Part shown: in pieces, positions 17,990 to 29,300 of the stretch | Layout: the number at the start of each line of letters is the position of its first letter | How positions within the stretch are numbered: position 1 is the first letter of the stretch | Source of the DNA: a virus | IMG/VR virus record: IMGVR_UViG_3300017781_000005 | Coordinates: 1-59,980 of that record | Direction: 5' to 3' (one strand) | Length of the DNA: 59,980 nt | The notes under the pieces: model-generated | Databases searched by the model: none | The model's input: only the letters and a program-made list of their open reading frames with translations | What the model was told of the DNA's origin: nothing | Program-made: the position numbers and the translations under genes

Positions 17990-20900
17990 TACTGCTCCTT
18001 AACTGTTAATGCCAACTCGATATTGCCGTCTGCTGTGTTAGAATCTAATTGTGTTGCTGTAAAGTATAATGCTCTTTCGTTCAACAATCCTACAGACAAG
18101 CCCTTTCTGTCTTGTGCGAATATATTAGACAAGTCTATAAATTCTGGTTTTCCTGCTTCAACATACACAGAGTATATAGTCGAGCCTGATCTCAAAGAAT
18201 TTAAACAACTTGTGTCATATCTCAGACTTCCTAATCTATCTGTTTCATTAAATGAGCCCGGAGTAGCAGAACTAGTCACCGAGTTTTTACCACTGTGTCC
18301 TGGTAATGTTCTATCCGCAACAGGAATAACAGTATCTATAGTTATATGTGGATTATAACTAGCATCATCTGTTTTGAAAGTAGGAGTATGACAAATTCTC
18401 TGTCCATCAGGAAAAATCTCTTCTATAACTATGCCGTTGACTCTAGCATTATCTGATAAAGCAAACACAGGATAAAGAGGCTGATCGTTAAATGCAATTG
18501 CTTGAGATACAACGAATTTGTGATTAGGAAATTTCTCTGTTCTTTCTCCGTCTGCTCCTTTGTCGTATGATTGTGCTTGGAAGTCGTCTTTTAGCGTTAG
18601 AATTTTTGTCTGTATAGTTTTAACATTACCAGCATCAGTTGTTGTTGTTACGCCTAAATTATCTCCTAAGGTAACTCCATCTTCATTAGTTGTTATGTTT
18701 GCATCAACATAGACATATCTTTCACCGGTCTGAGACCTTATAACTGGACTTCTAAAGAAGAATCCTGTTCCTACAAATGTTGAGCCTATCTCAGAAATGG
18801 CGGTTGTTGGTATAGGATTACCATTACTGTCTAAAGACCTGAACTTTATATCAGTGCTACTAGGAGTACTTGATGTTGAAAACAACATTCTCTTATATGA
18901 CGAGTATTGAGCACCATCAGCCGCTATAGCAGGCTGAAGAGTATCTAAAACTGTATAACTAAGAACATTTACTTCGCCTTGTATAGACGAGATGAATCCG
19001 CTCTGTACAGATTCTCCTTTTGGAATAGGATTTCTAGGATCAACTTCAAATCTGCCCCTGCCATAAGCGCCATGCCACTCATAGATTTCTGCCTGTTCTT
19101 TTTCATCGAATCTAGTTCTATCGTGAGTGTATACCACCATGGGGTATTCTTCTCTTTCAAATTCTTTAAATATATTATCGTTTGCTGGTCCAACTTGAAA
19201 ATGTAACCTATCAAAAGTATCATTTCCATCGGGTGGAGTAGGTATATGAGGAGTAACACCTATACCGAACTCTGCAAAGTGTCTGCTTCCGTACTCACCA
19301 TCCTTATAGTTAGGATTTAACCAATGTATTTTAAACGCATCTGTAGTAATGGGAGTATCAGAAGCAACTACAGTGTGTAAGTTAACTAGCTTTGCATCGA
19401 AAGCTAGACTTCTATCTAGTTTTGATCCGTCTACCTTTAGAGAGTCTCGAATAGGAATACCGGAAATTAATGAGAAGTCTCTAGGATTAGGATCTCTTCT
19501 TCTTAAAACAGGAGAACTTCTAAGGTTAGAAACTGATGTGTCTACATACACTCCATATACTCCATCAGCAATAATTCTAGCTCCATTATCGTAGTCGTTT
19601 AACTTGTATATGACTGAGTATGTGACGCCAGAAACATCGGCTGATGCCTCATTTGTATATGCTTCCTCTAATACTAATTCTGTATTGCTTGTGATGCTTC
19701 TTATTTGGTGTGTCGAAGTATCTGATGTGCCTATATAGATACAATCTCCCTGCTGTAGATCACCAGTGAAGAAAGTTCCCACTCCTGTTACGACAGTTGA
19801 GTCCACATCAACAGATATCGTACCGCTTAATTGAGCAACAGGAGGTTGCACTAGCCTAATAATGGTATCTTGTAAATCAAACTTGAGTGTCAAGTCTCTT
19901 GTTCTAGGATTTCTACCATTCATATGTAATGAGGGAGAATAGTTAAAGTGAACTCCGTCTTTACATCCTTGAATTTCCATCAAGTCAATTCTACAGTCTT
20001 TATCTGTGTTGATCGATATTTTAGTAGGATAAGACTTTCTCGTATTGAGAATACCTATGCCCTGAGAGTTTAGTATCTCATTCTTAGGCAGTAATCCTAG
20101 TATGGGCGTTCTCTCATTAAATGCTTTCGATATGGTAGATTTTGTAGTTAATCTAGTTGTTCCTTCATCTCCACCATCAATATAATAACTACTTCCGTAC
20201 TTAAATAACTGAATAGGTTGTCTGATAGTTGCCGTATTAGTTGAGTAAACAGTGTACTTGAACTTGAAGTCTGGATTTTGTAGCACTGGCTGACCCATAC
20301 CATTTTCCATAACAAATGTATGAAGAAGAACCCATCTAGCATCTCCATTTCCGGAAGGTATGTAGGCATAGAATTTAGCACCGATAGCACCATACCAAGA
20401 GAACTCTATCTTGTACATTGTAACATCTTCGAAAGATAGTATGTAGCCAGAAGGCCCTATACCTAGAAGAGCATCTCCATTCCACTTGTTTCTAGGTATT
20501 ACTGTTTCAAATAAAGGAATATCATTTGATAAATCATTTGTATAGATCGGCTCAGCAGTTTGATCGTCTACAGTTAAGCCTTGTCTTTCAAGCAGTTCAG
20601 CAGGCATTGCTATAGTACTTCGTCTGATGATGTTAAACTGAGTGCCTTTCAACTGAAGCATATATTGGTCAGTCGAGTTGGCACAGCCCCACTCGACTAC
20701 AGTTGCTTGAGAAACAGGATCAACAGTCATTCTAGAGCCAAATGTAAAGCCGCTGGCTCTACCAGGTTGATATCTAAATGCTCTCTTACTCTCTAAGGTT
20801 GCAACCTGAAATCTTGTGCTACCGCCACCCGGTATCATCTCGTTGGTTGCAGTTGCCACCATTTGATTATAGTAAGTCTCATCTTCAAATCTTCCGTAAG

Positions 20901-21765
20901 ATGGATTGACTGGATATTGAGCAGTACCAGCTTTTATTTTTTCCCAAAAGAATGTCCATCTTTCTATCGCATCAAAAGAGTCTTGTAAATCATCATGACC
21001 GTAGTTTACATCAAAGAATCCTTCGTTATTTTGAAATGTAATTTCGCTTGGAAGTTTTACTATCGCTAGGTTATCTGGATCAGATAAGTTTACAGCAGGA
21101 TCACCATTGTCAATGATAGTGGCATCTGTAGCACTTAAAAAGTTTTGATCAGCAAACTCTTGAAATCCTCTTTGAACAAATTCGTTGTAAAGAAATCTGC
21201 CTAAAGCGATAAAGAGCATATACCGTTTAAATCCTGATCTTGCTTCGGATTCATTCAAATATCTCGGACCTTGAGGATATGCGTATTGAGACGGAAAGGT
21301 TCTCAGATATAGTGCTTGTTCTTTAGATCCTTCTCTAAATTCAGGATTAGTTCTTCTACCATATATAGGATGCTTCTTTTGATACCATTGATAAGGAACA
21401 GTTGCATCAGAAAAGGTGTAAGCATTCCAAGCATCTTCATCTAACCCGTAACTAGCGACATCAGAAAAAAGACTTAGTTGCTCTTCAGCACGAGGTACAC
21501 CTAAAAGAGAAGAACTGACCTGAGAAGTTTCAGGAAATTGTTCGATAACAGGAATAACTCCAGCTTCTAAAGCGGAGTTATTAGCGAAAACTGATAAAGC
21601 GTTTTCACTGTTCGCAAATTGAGGTATCGTTGCGTCTTCTTCAGTTACAAGAGGATTGCCAGCGGCATCAAATAGCTTCGTACCTTCGATATCTACGAGT
21701 TGCGTAAACTGCTTCGTGACTGGAGATGGTACTTTGTCCAGCCCAATCTTTATTTGCTTTGCCAT
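17989..21765 (-). CDS. Large virion protein, paralogue A (FRYQPGR family)
   Basis: 1258 aa. It shares with the next upstream gene several marked blocks: ESKRAFRYQPGRASGFTFG, FSWYGAIGAKFYAYIP followed by GDARWVLLHTF, KYGSSYYIDGGDEGTTRL, and the C-terminal LYFTATQLDSNTADGNIELAL. The family is known from marine T4-like phage virions but has no proven function. The body is beta-rich with no catalytic motif I recognise. It sits 3 bases after the paralogue and overlaps the LRR gene start (TAATG), indicating translational coupling. Probably a fibre or whisker-like component; the position in the particle is inferred. Confidence 0.75.
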   Translation of the reverse strand: MAKQIKIGLDKVPSPVTKQFTQLVDIEGTKLFDAAGNPLVTEEDATIPQFANSENALSVFANNSALEAGVIPVIEQFPETSQVSSSLLGVPRAEEQLSLFSDVASYGLDEDAWNAYTFSDATVPYQWYQKKHPIYGRRTNPEFREGSKEQALYLRTFPSQYAYPQGPRYLNESEARSGFKRYMLFIALGRFLYNEFVQRGFQEFADQNFLSATDATIIDNGDPAVNLSDPDNLAIVKLPSEITFQNNEGFFDVNYGHDDLQDSFDAIERWTFFWEKIKAGTAQYPVNPSYGRFEDETYYNQMVATATNEMIPGGGSTRFQVATLESKRAFRYQPGRASGFTFGSRMTVDPVSQATVVEWGCANSTDQYMLQLKGTQFNIIRRSTIAMPAELLERQGLTVDDQTAEPIYTNDLSNDIPLFETVIPRNKWNGDALLGIGPSGYILSFEDVTMYKIEFSWYGAIGAKFYAYIPSGNGDARWVLLHTFVMENGMGQPVLQNPDFKFKYTVYSTNTATIRQPIQLFKYGSSYYIDGGDEGTTRLTTKSTISKAFNERTPILGLLPKNEILNSQGIGILNTRKSYPTKISINTDKDCRIDLMEIQGCKDGVHFNYSPSLHMNGRNPRTRDLTLKFDLQDTIIRLVQPPVAQLSGTISVDVDSTVVTGVGTFFTGDLQQGDCIYIGTSDTSTHQIRSITSNTELVLEEAYTNEASADVSGVTYSVIYKLNDYDNGARIIADGVYGVYVDTSVSNLRSSPVLRRRDPNPRDFSLISGIPIRDSLKVDGSKLDRSLAFDAKLVNLHTVVASDTPITTDAFKIHWLNPNYKDGEYGSRHFAEFGIGVTPHIPTPPDGNDTFDRLHFQVGPANDNIFKEFEREEYPMVVYTHDRTRFDEKEQAEIYEWHGAYGRGRFEVDPRNPIPKGESVQSGFISSIQGEVNVLSYTVLDTLQPAIAADGAQYSSYKRMLFSTSSTPSSTDIKFRSLDSNGNPIPTTAISEIGSTFVGTGFFFRSPVIRSQTGERYVYVDANITTNEDGVTLGDNLGVTTTTDAGNVKTIQTKILTLKDDFQAQSYDKGADGERTEKFPNHKFVVSQAIAFNDQPLYPVFALSDNARVNGIVIEEIFPDGQRICHTPTFKTDDASYNPHITIDTVIPVADRTLPGHSGKNSVTSSATPGSFNETDRLGSLRYDTSCLNSLRSGSTIYSVYVEAGKPEFIDLSNIFAQDRKGLSVGLLNERALYFTATQLDSNTADGNIELALTVKEQ

Positions 21766-21768
21766 AAA

Positions 21769-24700
21769 CTACTGCTCTTCCCATGTTACACCTAGGCTAA
21801 TGTTGTCTGCATCTGAGTTATTGAATGTATCTGAATCCACTGCGAAATAGAGACTGTCTGCTATGTCTGTCAGCGGGAATGACAAGTACTCTTTGTTATA
21901 ATCAAAATATGCGCCTAGATCGAATTGCTCTGTTCCTGCTTGTAGATAAGCTGTCGCTACATTAGTGCCTGTGTTTGGAACAGGAACAACTGGATCAGTT
22001 GCGATATTCAAAGAACTTAGTCCTTCAATAGTAGAAACAGTCTTAGTTACATCTGTTGCCCCTACAGGCTTACCAGTCTTCAAGAATCTCAAATCAGGCA
22101 AGAATGCTTCAGTCGTTGTAAGAGTTACTGTGCCTTCGAATGTTTCTAACATTTCAAAGTAGTATTTATCTCCTTCTTTAGAGAGTTCTCCAAAAGCAGT
22201 AATGCCTTGTGCATCGATTCTTCCTCTAAACCATCCGTAAACCTTTTCGCCATTTTGTATGTAAGAATTAGTCACATCATTGTGCTGGAATGTTAACTCT
22301 GTATTAGTATTATCGATTACATACTCATCTTGTAACTGGAATCCTGTAGCATTTGTAGTAACCAATGACTGGAATATAGGAGTCTTCTTAAATCTCAATC
22401 TAACAGTATCAGTCGCTGCCGATGCATTATTAGTTGAAAGTTTAGTAGGATAAACCTGTACTCTATTTCTCACAGGATTACCTTCTCGTGTACTTAGAAT
22501 AACTTTCTTTGTCTCTAATCCGTAGCAAGTCGCCGCTCTATCTGGCATAATTTTTATATCAGCTACAGCAGTACCTTGTAGATTCTTGTTTAAGAACAAT
22601 AGATTATTATCAGGATCTGCCCAAACAACTTCGACATTCTGATCTAGATCATTGTTAGTTTTGACTGTAGCTCCCATAAAGAATCTAGCATCAATTACAG
22701 TGTCTACAGTGCCGTTACCGCTATTATCGAAACCGGAATTACAAGTGATGTTTGCTGTAGGTACATTACCCAAAGTCGCCGCACCACCAGAAGTACTCGC
22801 TTGATAAGCACCAGTAGTGCCTTGTGTGTAAGATTGGCTACCACTACTGATTCGGAACTGCTTACCTATTGCCGCAATCTGTGAATCATTGTTATAACTG
22901 TATAGACGAACAGTACCTCTATCTCCACCATCGATGTAGTATGAAGCACCATACTTAACAATGTTGTGTGATATTGTTCCGTAACCCTGATCTACCTGAG
23001 AAGCAGGCACATCTTCGCCATCACCGCCACAATATACGCTACCACCACCATAAGTTGTGTAAGTGATTGGTAGTGTTGCGTTACCAAGAGATGCAATCTT
23101 CAACTGATTCGATGCTCTTAGATGATGTACTCTTACCCATCGTGCTTCACCGTTACTTACAGGAACATATGCTAAGAACAATGCACCTACCGCACCATAC
23201 CACGAGAACTCAATTTTAAGCATCGTTACTTTAGTGAAGTCGTAATCATATAGACTGTCTTGTTTCTCAGTATCTCCCTGGGCGTTTACAAAGTTTTCAC
23301 CAGGTCTAACAGTACCAGCAACACCTGTTGCTAGATCACTATAGACTCTGTTTCTACTACCTTTACCAGTTTCTAATACAGTGTCTTCTGGATAAGTGTA
23401 GTTATTTGGACTGTTTGATCGTCTACCATCTAAAGAGTCATGACTGAATCTTGAGCGAGGTACACGATACTCATATACACCCCAGTATTCGGGTTTAACA
23501 TTATTCTTAATCCAGTTTACATACTCTGGGTAGAAGTTTACATTATCGATCTGTGATCTAATTCTGTTTAGGTTTTCACTATTCACATTAGGATCAAGAG
23601 CAGTGTTAATGAAACCAATACTATTATTATCTGCTAAGGTAGAACTTAATAGGTTGTCATCGCAAGAATACAGATATGGGAAAACTGGTCCCTTAGGCAC
23701 AAAGTTTGGTGCTGATTGCATTGTCGATGTTTTAAACACTCTCTGATTCGTTAGATCAGCTTCAAGTGTACCAGTAGCGTTGGTGGTACCATGAGTTGTC
23801 ATTATCTCAGACTGATATGAACCAGCTGCCAAAAGAGGCACATCGTAATCATTAGGGAACATAAACGGAACGGCTAATTCTACGAAGATCGTACCTAAAG
23901 TAGAAGCAACAGGAGTAGCGTTAGACACTGCGCCAGTACTATAGTTCACATCTGTTGGTGAACCACCTTCGGCAACACTGAACGATACTACATTTCCTGC
24001 AGTCTGGTCATAACCATCTGTAATTGCAGTACATACAAATTGTGTAGCTTTAGGATCTAAGACTCTAGCGACTCTTACTACTCCACCGTTTTGTAAGCCG
24101 TCAGCCGTAGCGGCTACATTAGAGTTTGACCAACTAATCTTAATGTGTTGTCCGTATGTTACATTGCCTTCTGTCAATTTAAATATAGCAGGCTCATTCG
24201 CTGTACCGCTACCAGTAACTTCAACTTTGATTAGTTTCTTATCTTTAAGTAAAGATGGATCGTATACTGCCGCATGAGTGTGAATTAGTCCGTCTCTAAG
24301 TGCGACTAAGTTACCTGCAAAGCCTCTTTTGCCAATGTCAGCACTTTCCTTATTCTCAATACTGAAGTTGGCAACTACTTTCTGTGAAAGTTCAGTAAAC
24401 TTCGTGACAACACTACTGTTCGAAGCATAACCAATGCTCTTTAAGTCGTTTATCGCAATAGATTTTAGAAGTTTGTGTCTATCAATTTCACTTATATAAT
24501 CTCCAGTACCATCAGTCTTTTGCTGTGAGTAAAGAGATAGCCCAGTTCCTCTAAAGAACATTTGACAATTGTAAGTAGTCTCTGCGTTACCTCCACCACT
24601 GATATCGTTTTTATATCCATCAATAACATATCCGATATCACGCTGACATTTATTTTGAATAAACTTCTGTACTTCAGCATCTGATAAAGTTGCTAGATAG

Positions 24701-26313
24701 TTCAAACCAGTGAAGGAGTCAGTGTTATCGGAGCCACCACCAGCGGCGTTTGCCGCATCATTACTACTTGGACCAAAGTTAGGCACATTATAGACAATTT
24801 TGTTGCCGTTAGGCACACCCTGATTATTTGTTTCTGTGACTGTCACATAGTAAGCCCAGAAGTGTTTCTTAACATCAAAGAAAGCATCTAATTGACCTGT
24901 TGATGAAAATCTTGTTCCGTAATGAGTAGATGTTGTGGGCGGTTGAGGAGCAAAATTGTCTGTATTAAAAGCAGTTAAGACAATAGTTTCTAAGGCAGCC
25001 AGTTTAGTTTTACCGCCAGAAGTGAATCCAATCTCATTTGAACCACCGGGATCTACTGGCGTAAAGTATTCTCCAGAACTAATGGCGTCATTTAAAGGAT
25101 ATAATTTACCAGTAGTGAATACACGCTTCAATCTATCATGCAGTGGTTTTTCAAATCTAGTGATTTTAGGGAACTTACCTACAGGTACATCTTCCCAGTC
25201 GCCTGCACCATCAGATAGAGCAAAGTTTGTGGTGTTTAATCGAGTATGCGCTGTACACTCTCTAGTTGTTCCGTCTAAAACCCCAGAAGTATCTGAATAC
25301 TCAAGATCCATCAACATAAAGTCGATCCAATAATCTAAGTCTCTCTTACACTTAGACTCAATTCCTGCTTCATCAAATCCACTAATATCAGAAAGTGAAT
25401 TATATGCAGTTGCAAAGTCTGTATAATAGCCGTCACCAATTGCTTGAGCAGTACCGCCACCTTCAACACTGTAACTATTTTCTGCTGTACTGGCATCTTC
25501 GTGATACGCTCTTTCAGTTTCTGCAAGAACATTATCTATGATCTTATATCTATTTTCGATCAACAATTTACGATCTGTTATATAGAATCCTTCTGATTGT
25601 TCGATTTCGCCTGCACCTAAACCTATAGCCTTATAGTCATCTAGCTGTGTAGCAGTTACAGTACCAGCAACAACTCCTGTTCTTTCATCACCGCTTCTCA
25701 AAGGAGTCGTGTTGGCAACACCATAAGGACTTACTGGGAAGTTTGCAACAGATTGTGTTCTACGGACAACAGAGAAGTTATCGCCTTCACCACTGTTTCG
25801 AGTTTCCCAATAGTAACCATCATACTTGTCGTAAATACCGTACTTACGAATAGCTGGATTTTTAGCAAACTCAGCAACACTCACAGAACTTCTGATACCA
25901 AATGTAGCCGCAGATACACGACCAGGCTGATATCTGAAGAAACGCTTAGATGTTAATACAGAAACTTTGTTACGAGATGCTTCTACCAAAGCACCAGCTT
26001 CTGTAGGAAGATGCTTAATACCATCTCCTTGAATATGGTACTCAGGAGTCATCGACCATTCTGTCGGGTTAACATCATAAGTGTTTACATCAGCAAAGAT
26101 ACCTAGAGCGACTTCTGCTCTTGGAATACCTAGAAGCGATAGTGCAACCTCTGACTGTACTTTATTCTGCTCTTCTACTGGAATCGCAGTTTGGTCAGAA
26201 GCCATTACGACCGGTATAGACTTATCTGCTGTCTGCGCTCCAGGAGCTACCGGTGTAGTTCTACCTACATTTACTACTGATGAGTTACTGTTTACATTTG
26301 TTATACTTGACAT
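21769..26313 (-). CDS. Large virion protein, paralogue B (FRYQPGR family)
   Basis: 1514 aa, related to the adjacent downstream gene by tandem duplication. Matching blocks are TSKRFFRYQPGRVSAATFG, FSWYGAVGALFLAYVP with GEARWVRVHHL, KYGASYYIDGGDRGTVRLY, and the C-terminal SLYFAVDSDTFNNSDADNIS. Compared with copy A it carries an extra stretch, roughly residues 250-700, with Cys-containing repeats (CKRDLDYWIDFML, CQRDIGYVIDGYKNDI) that look like an internal duplication. The start follows an AGGGAAA site. A GATAAATA late-like octamer lies about 50 bases upstream, inside the preceding gene's end. Virion protein of unknown role. Confidence 0.75.
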   Translation of the reverse strand: MSSITNVNSNSSVVNVGRTTPVAPGAQTADKSIPVVMASDQTAIPVEEQNKVQSEVALSLLGIPRAEVALGIFADVNTYDVNPTEWSMTPEYHIQGDGIKHLPTEAGALVEASRNKVSVLTSKRFFRYQPGRVSAATFGIRSSVSVAEFAKNPAIRKYGIYDKYDGYYWETRNSGEGDNFSVVRRTQSVANFPVSPYGVANTTPLRSGDERTGVVAGTVTATQLDDYKAIGLGAGEIEQSEGFYITDRKLLIENRYKIIDNVLAETERAYHEDASTAENSYSVEGGGTAQAIGDGYYTDFATAYNSLSDISGFDEAGIESKCKRDLDYWIDFMLMDLEYSDTSGVLDGTTRECTAHTRLNTTNFALSDGAGDWEDVPVGKFPKITRFEKPLHDRLKRVFTTGKLYPLNDAISSGEYFTPVDPGGSNEIGFTSGGKTKLAALETIVLTAFNTDNFAPQPPTTSTHYGTRFSSTGQLDAFFDVKKHFWAYYVTVTETNNQGVPNGNKIVYNVPNFGPSSNDAANAAGGGSDNTDSFTGLNYLATLSDAEVQKFIQNKCQRDIGYVIDGYKNDISGGGNAETTYNCQMFFRGTGLSLYSQQKTDGTGDYISEIDRHKLLKSIAINDLKSIGYASNSSVVTKFTELSQKVVANFSIENKESADIGKRGFAGNLVALRDGLIHTHAAVYDPSLLKDKKLIKVEVTGSGTANEPAIFKLTEGNVTYGQHIKISWSNSNVAATADGLQNGGVVRVARVLDPKATQFVCTAITDGYDQTAGNVVSFSVAEGGSPTDVNYSTGAVSNATPVASTLGTIFVELAVPFMFPNDYDVPLLAAGSYQSEIMTTHGTTNATGTLEADLTNQRVFKTSTMQSAPNFVPKGPVFPYLYSCDDNLLSSTLADNNSIGFINTALDPNVNSENLNRIRSQIDNVNFYPEYVNWIKNNVKPEYWGVYEYRVPRSRFSHDSLDGRRSNSPNNYTYPEDTVLETGKGSRNRVYSDLATGVAGTVRPGENFVNAQGDTEKQDSLYDYDFTKVTMLKIEFSWYGAVGALFLAYVPVSNGEARWVRVHHLRASNQLKIASLGNATLPITYTTYGGGSVYCGGDGEDVPASQVDQGYGTISHNIVKYGASYYIDGGDRGTVRLYSYNNDSQIAAIGKQFRISSGSQSYTQGTTGAYQASTSGGAATLGNVPTANITCNSGFDNSGNGTVDTVIDARFFMGATVKTNNDLDQNVEVVWADPDNNLLFLNKNLQGTAVADIKIMPDRAATCYGLETKKVILSTREGNPVRNRVQVYPTKLSTNNASAATDTVRLRFKKTPIFQSLVTTNATGFQLQDEYVIDNTNTELTFQHNDVTNSYIQNGEKVYGWFRGRIDAQGITAFGELSKEGDKYYFEMLETFEGTVTLTTTEAFLPDLRFLKTGKPVGATDVTKTVSTIEGLSSLNIATDPVVPVPNTGTNVATAYLQAGTEQFDLGAYFDYNKEYLSFPLTDIADSLYFAVDSDTFNNSDADNISLGVTWEEQ

Positions 26314-26322
26314 TTGTTTTCC

Positions 26323-29300
26323 CTATTTAATAAGCCCTTGTGCAATCACAAAGTCGTCTATTATATTTATCTGTCCTGTTGCCGTACCCTTACTAAGATT
26401 TCCATTTAAAACACTATCTTCACCAAGGCTGTTTGATGCGGGTGAAGCAGTTGTACCCAGCAAATTATTATATGTTATAGTAATATCTTTCTGTGAAGAC
26501 TGTCCTGGTACATCAGCTACACTGGTAACAGTTGCGAATCTAGTGTTTTGAACACCCGTTATCTGGAAGTCAACATGATCTGTTGAAATTATAACTTCTC
26601 TACCAACAACAAATGCTCTCGTTGAAGGATTGTTAAGTCTAACTACATATTGTGGACTATTTTTCAAACTATCCAATTCTGTCGTTTTACCTAAGATTTG
26701 TCCACCAGAACTTACAATATCACTATCTTGACCAGCTTTATATACAAACCACTCACCAGCGATTATTTGTCCTACAGCCGCATAATATCTATAGCTTGCT
26801 GACCACGCAACACCTAAGTGTTGAGATCCTGCTGGATATCCCACAGTACTCGCTGATCGAAGTAGATTATATCTTTGCTGTAGCTGTGCGGGTGAGAATA
26901 CACCAGTGTACAATAAACTCTTACTATTATCAGGAGTATCGCTGATAACAAACTTGAATTTACCTTCCACTCTTTCTTCGTCGGTATAATCGATATCCGT
27001 GATTGTAGGAGCAGGTTGATTATTAAGTCCAGCAAACGAATCAGAACTAGCAATACCGTTAGTGCCTGTAACTGTTGCGCCATTGTATATGAAGTATTCT
27101 CCAACTTGACCAACTTGAGCACCTATTGATGTCCAGTTCATACTAGTGCCGACATCTTTGATTCTGTATCGTCTGTTTTGAACAAACGGAATGCCAGGTG
27201 CAGGCACAATTTGTATTGTACCGGGTGCATCGGTTGCTAGTGCTTGCTGAGATGCGAAAGTGTTAGGAGCAGTATAAGCGTTATATAATTCAATATCATT
27301 ACCTACAACTTTAGCAAAGTATGTTCCGTCAGTACCTGCACCCAAACCGTTAGTGGAATCACCAGCAAGTGTCACTCTAGATCCGTTAGGTATACCGCTC
27401 ACTCCAATTAAGTTATTACCGTTGTCTACATCAGCCGCTGTAAATGAAATAGGCGCACTGTATTGAGTGTCTAAAACATTTGGTCCTGCATCAACAGCAT
27501 ATGGCAAAGTTGATCCATCGCTCAACTGCTGAATCAGATTTAAGCGATATACTATTCCTTTTAGAGGTGCTGAAGCCTCAATAGATGACTGATTTAAATC
27601 GAAGTTTTCACCATTCTCTTGATAAACAAATTCGTCACTAGTGTAAGCTCCCGCATCAACGAACTTAGCAAGAGGTATGTTAATAGAGTCGTATTCCGTG
27701 TTGAGAATATCTGGACTTGATAAGAACTCATTTGCCGCACCAATAAGAACATTAGGTGAAGAAACCATGAATGTAGAACCTGCTACAAGCAAACCAGAGC
27801 CACAGGCTTTAACAATATTATTAGCAACCATGCCTTCTTGTGTAACAGAGACATCTACTGAATCTGGGAAGTTTTCAAATCTGTTTGATGTGAGAATTGT
27901 GGATTCTCCATCTGATGCAAGCAACGGACTAAATGGATACAGATCAGTCACACCACTATTTACGATCTCTCCAGTTGTAATTCTCATGGCTTTAGGTCTA
28001 TCAGCGAAAATACCGCCACCAGCAACATTTCTAATTCGACATCTATCTATCAATATATCTGTTGGTTGAGTACCAAAGTCGATAGCATAGTTCAAAGAAG
28101 GATCAACACCATCATTAACAAGAGCCTGATTCAAAACATTACCGTCAAAGTCAATACCGTATAGTGAAATAGTATCGGCTTCAGACGAATTCTGTGTCTT
28201 TATAATACTGTTATCATAGTTTTCACCAGCCATCTGAGACCAAGGCAACTTTTTAATCTTGGTTACATTTGCAGTTCCTATCATACCAAAGTCATTAGGT
28301 ATAATTAGATGTGTAGCCATATACACTTTACCGTTTAATGTAACACTCTTGTTACCAGAAGACGATCTTGATTGTATCGCTTCATTGATCTTAGATGTGT
28401 CATTGTGACAGACTGTTACACTATGAGGGGAAGGATTTACATACACCTGTTGTATACTATCTGAAGCACTGTCTCCTAGAGTTATGAAAAAGTGGTCTGC
28501 TCTAACATCGATAGTTTTGATATTAGCATCTACCCATCCTCTTTGTGCTGAAATAAATGTGGTGCTAGACAATGGAAAATGTACAACACTTGAATATGTA
28601 TTATCAGCAGTGTCTTTTCCACCCCAAGGAGTGTATGTAAACTTGTGATAATCAGACCAAGTTCCATTACCACCGAAATCTTTAGGTCCTAGAACTGCTA
28701 ATAACTTGAATGGACCGTCATCGATCTGTCTGTAAGCTAGTATGCCTTGATTATTACCTGCAGATAGTCCTGTGAATTTAATAAAGTTGTCAGTATTGAA
28801 AAACGGCAGAGGATTAAGGAAAGTATTACCGCCATCAGGAGTATATTGAACTTGCTTAGACATCGTGGTGTTGCTTAATGGACCTATTTCTCCAGTCTGC
28901 GTATTGTAGAAAGCAAACTTATAAGACAGTGTTTTATTACTAGCGGCTCCGCCTTCACTAAATCCAGATTGACCTTGAACTGAAATAGTAGTAGGTGAGG
29001 GTGAACCAGAAATTAGTTCTGAACTAGTACTTGCACCATAGAGTCTTAAAGTTTGTCCAACTTTAAAGTGTTTGGCTAACGATATATCATTTATTCTTAT
29101 AACGCTAGACAAGCTATTTGTGACATTTTGAAAAGTTCCTTCTACCTCATCCAGACTATCGATAACTTCACCGCCATCGAATGTGTCACTATATTCGTTA
29201 AATAGTCCACCAAATATGGCATTTACCTTAATCTCTACTCTATCATCTGTATAGAATAGGTTATCAACACCTTCGATTAAGTAGTCAGATGCCATATCTA

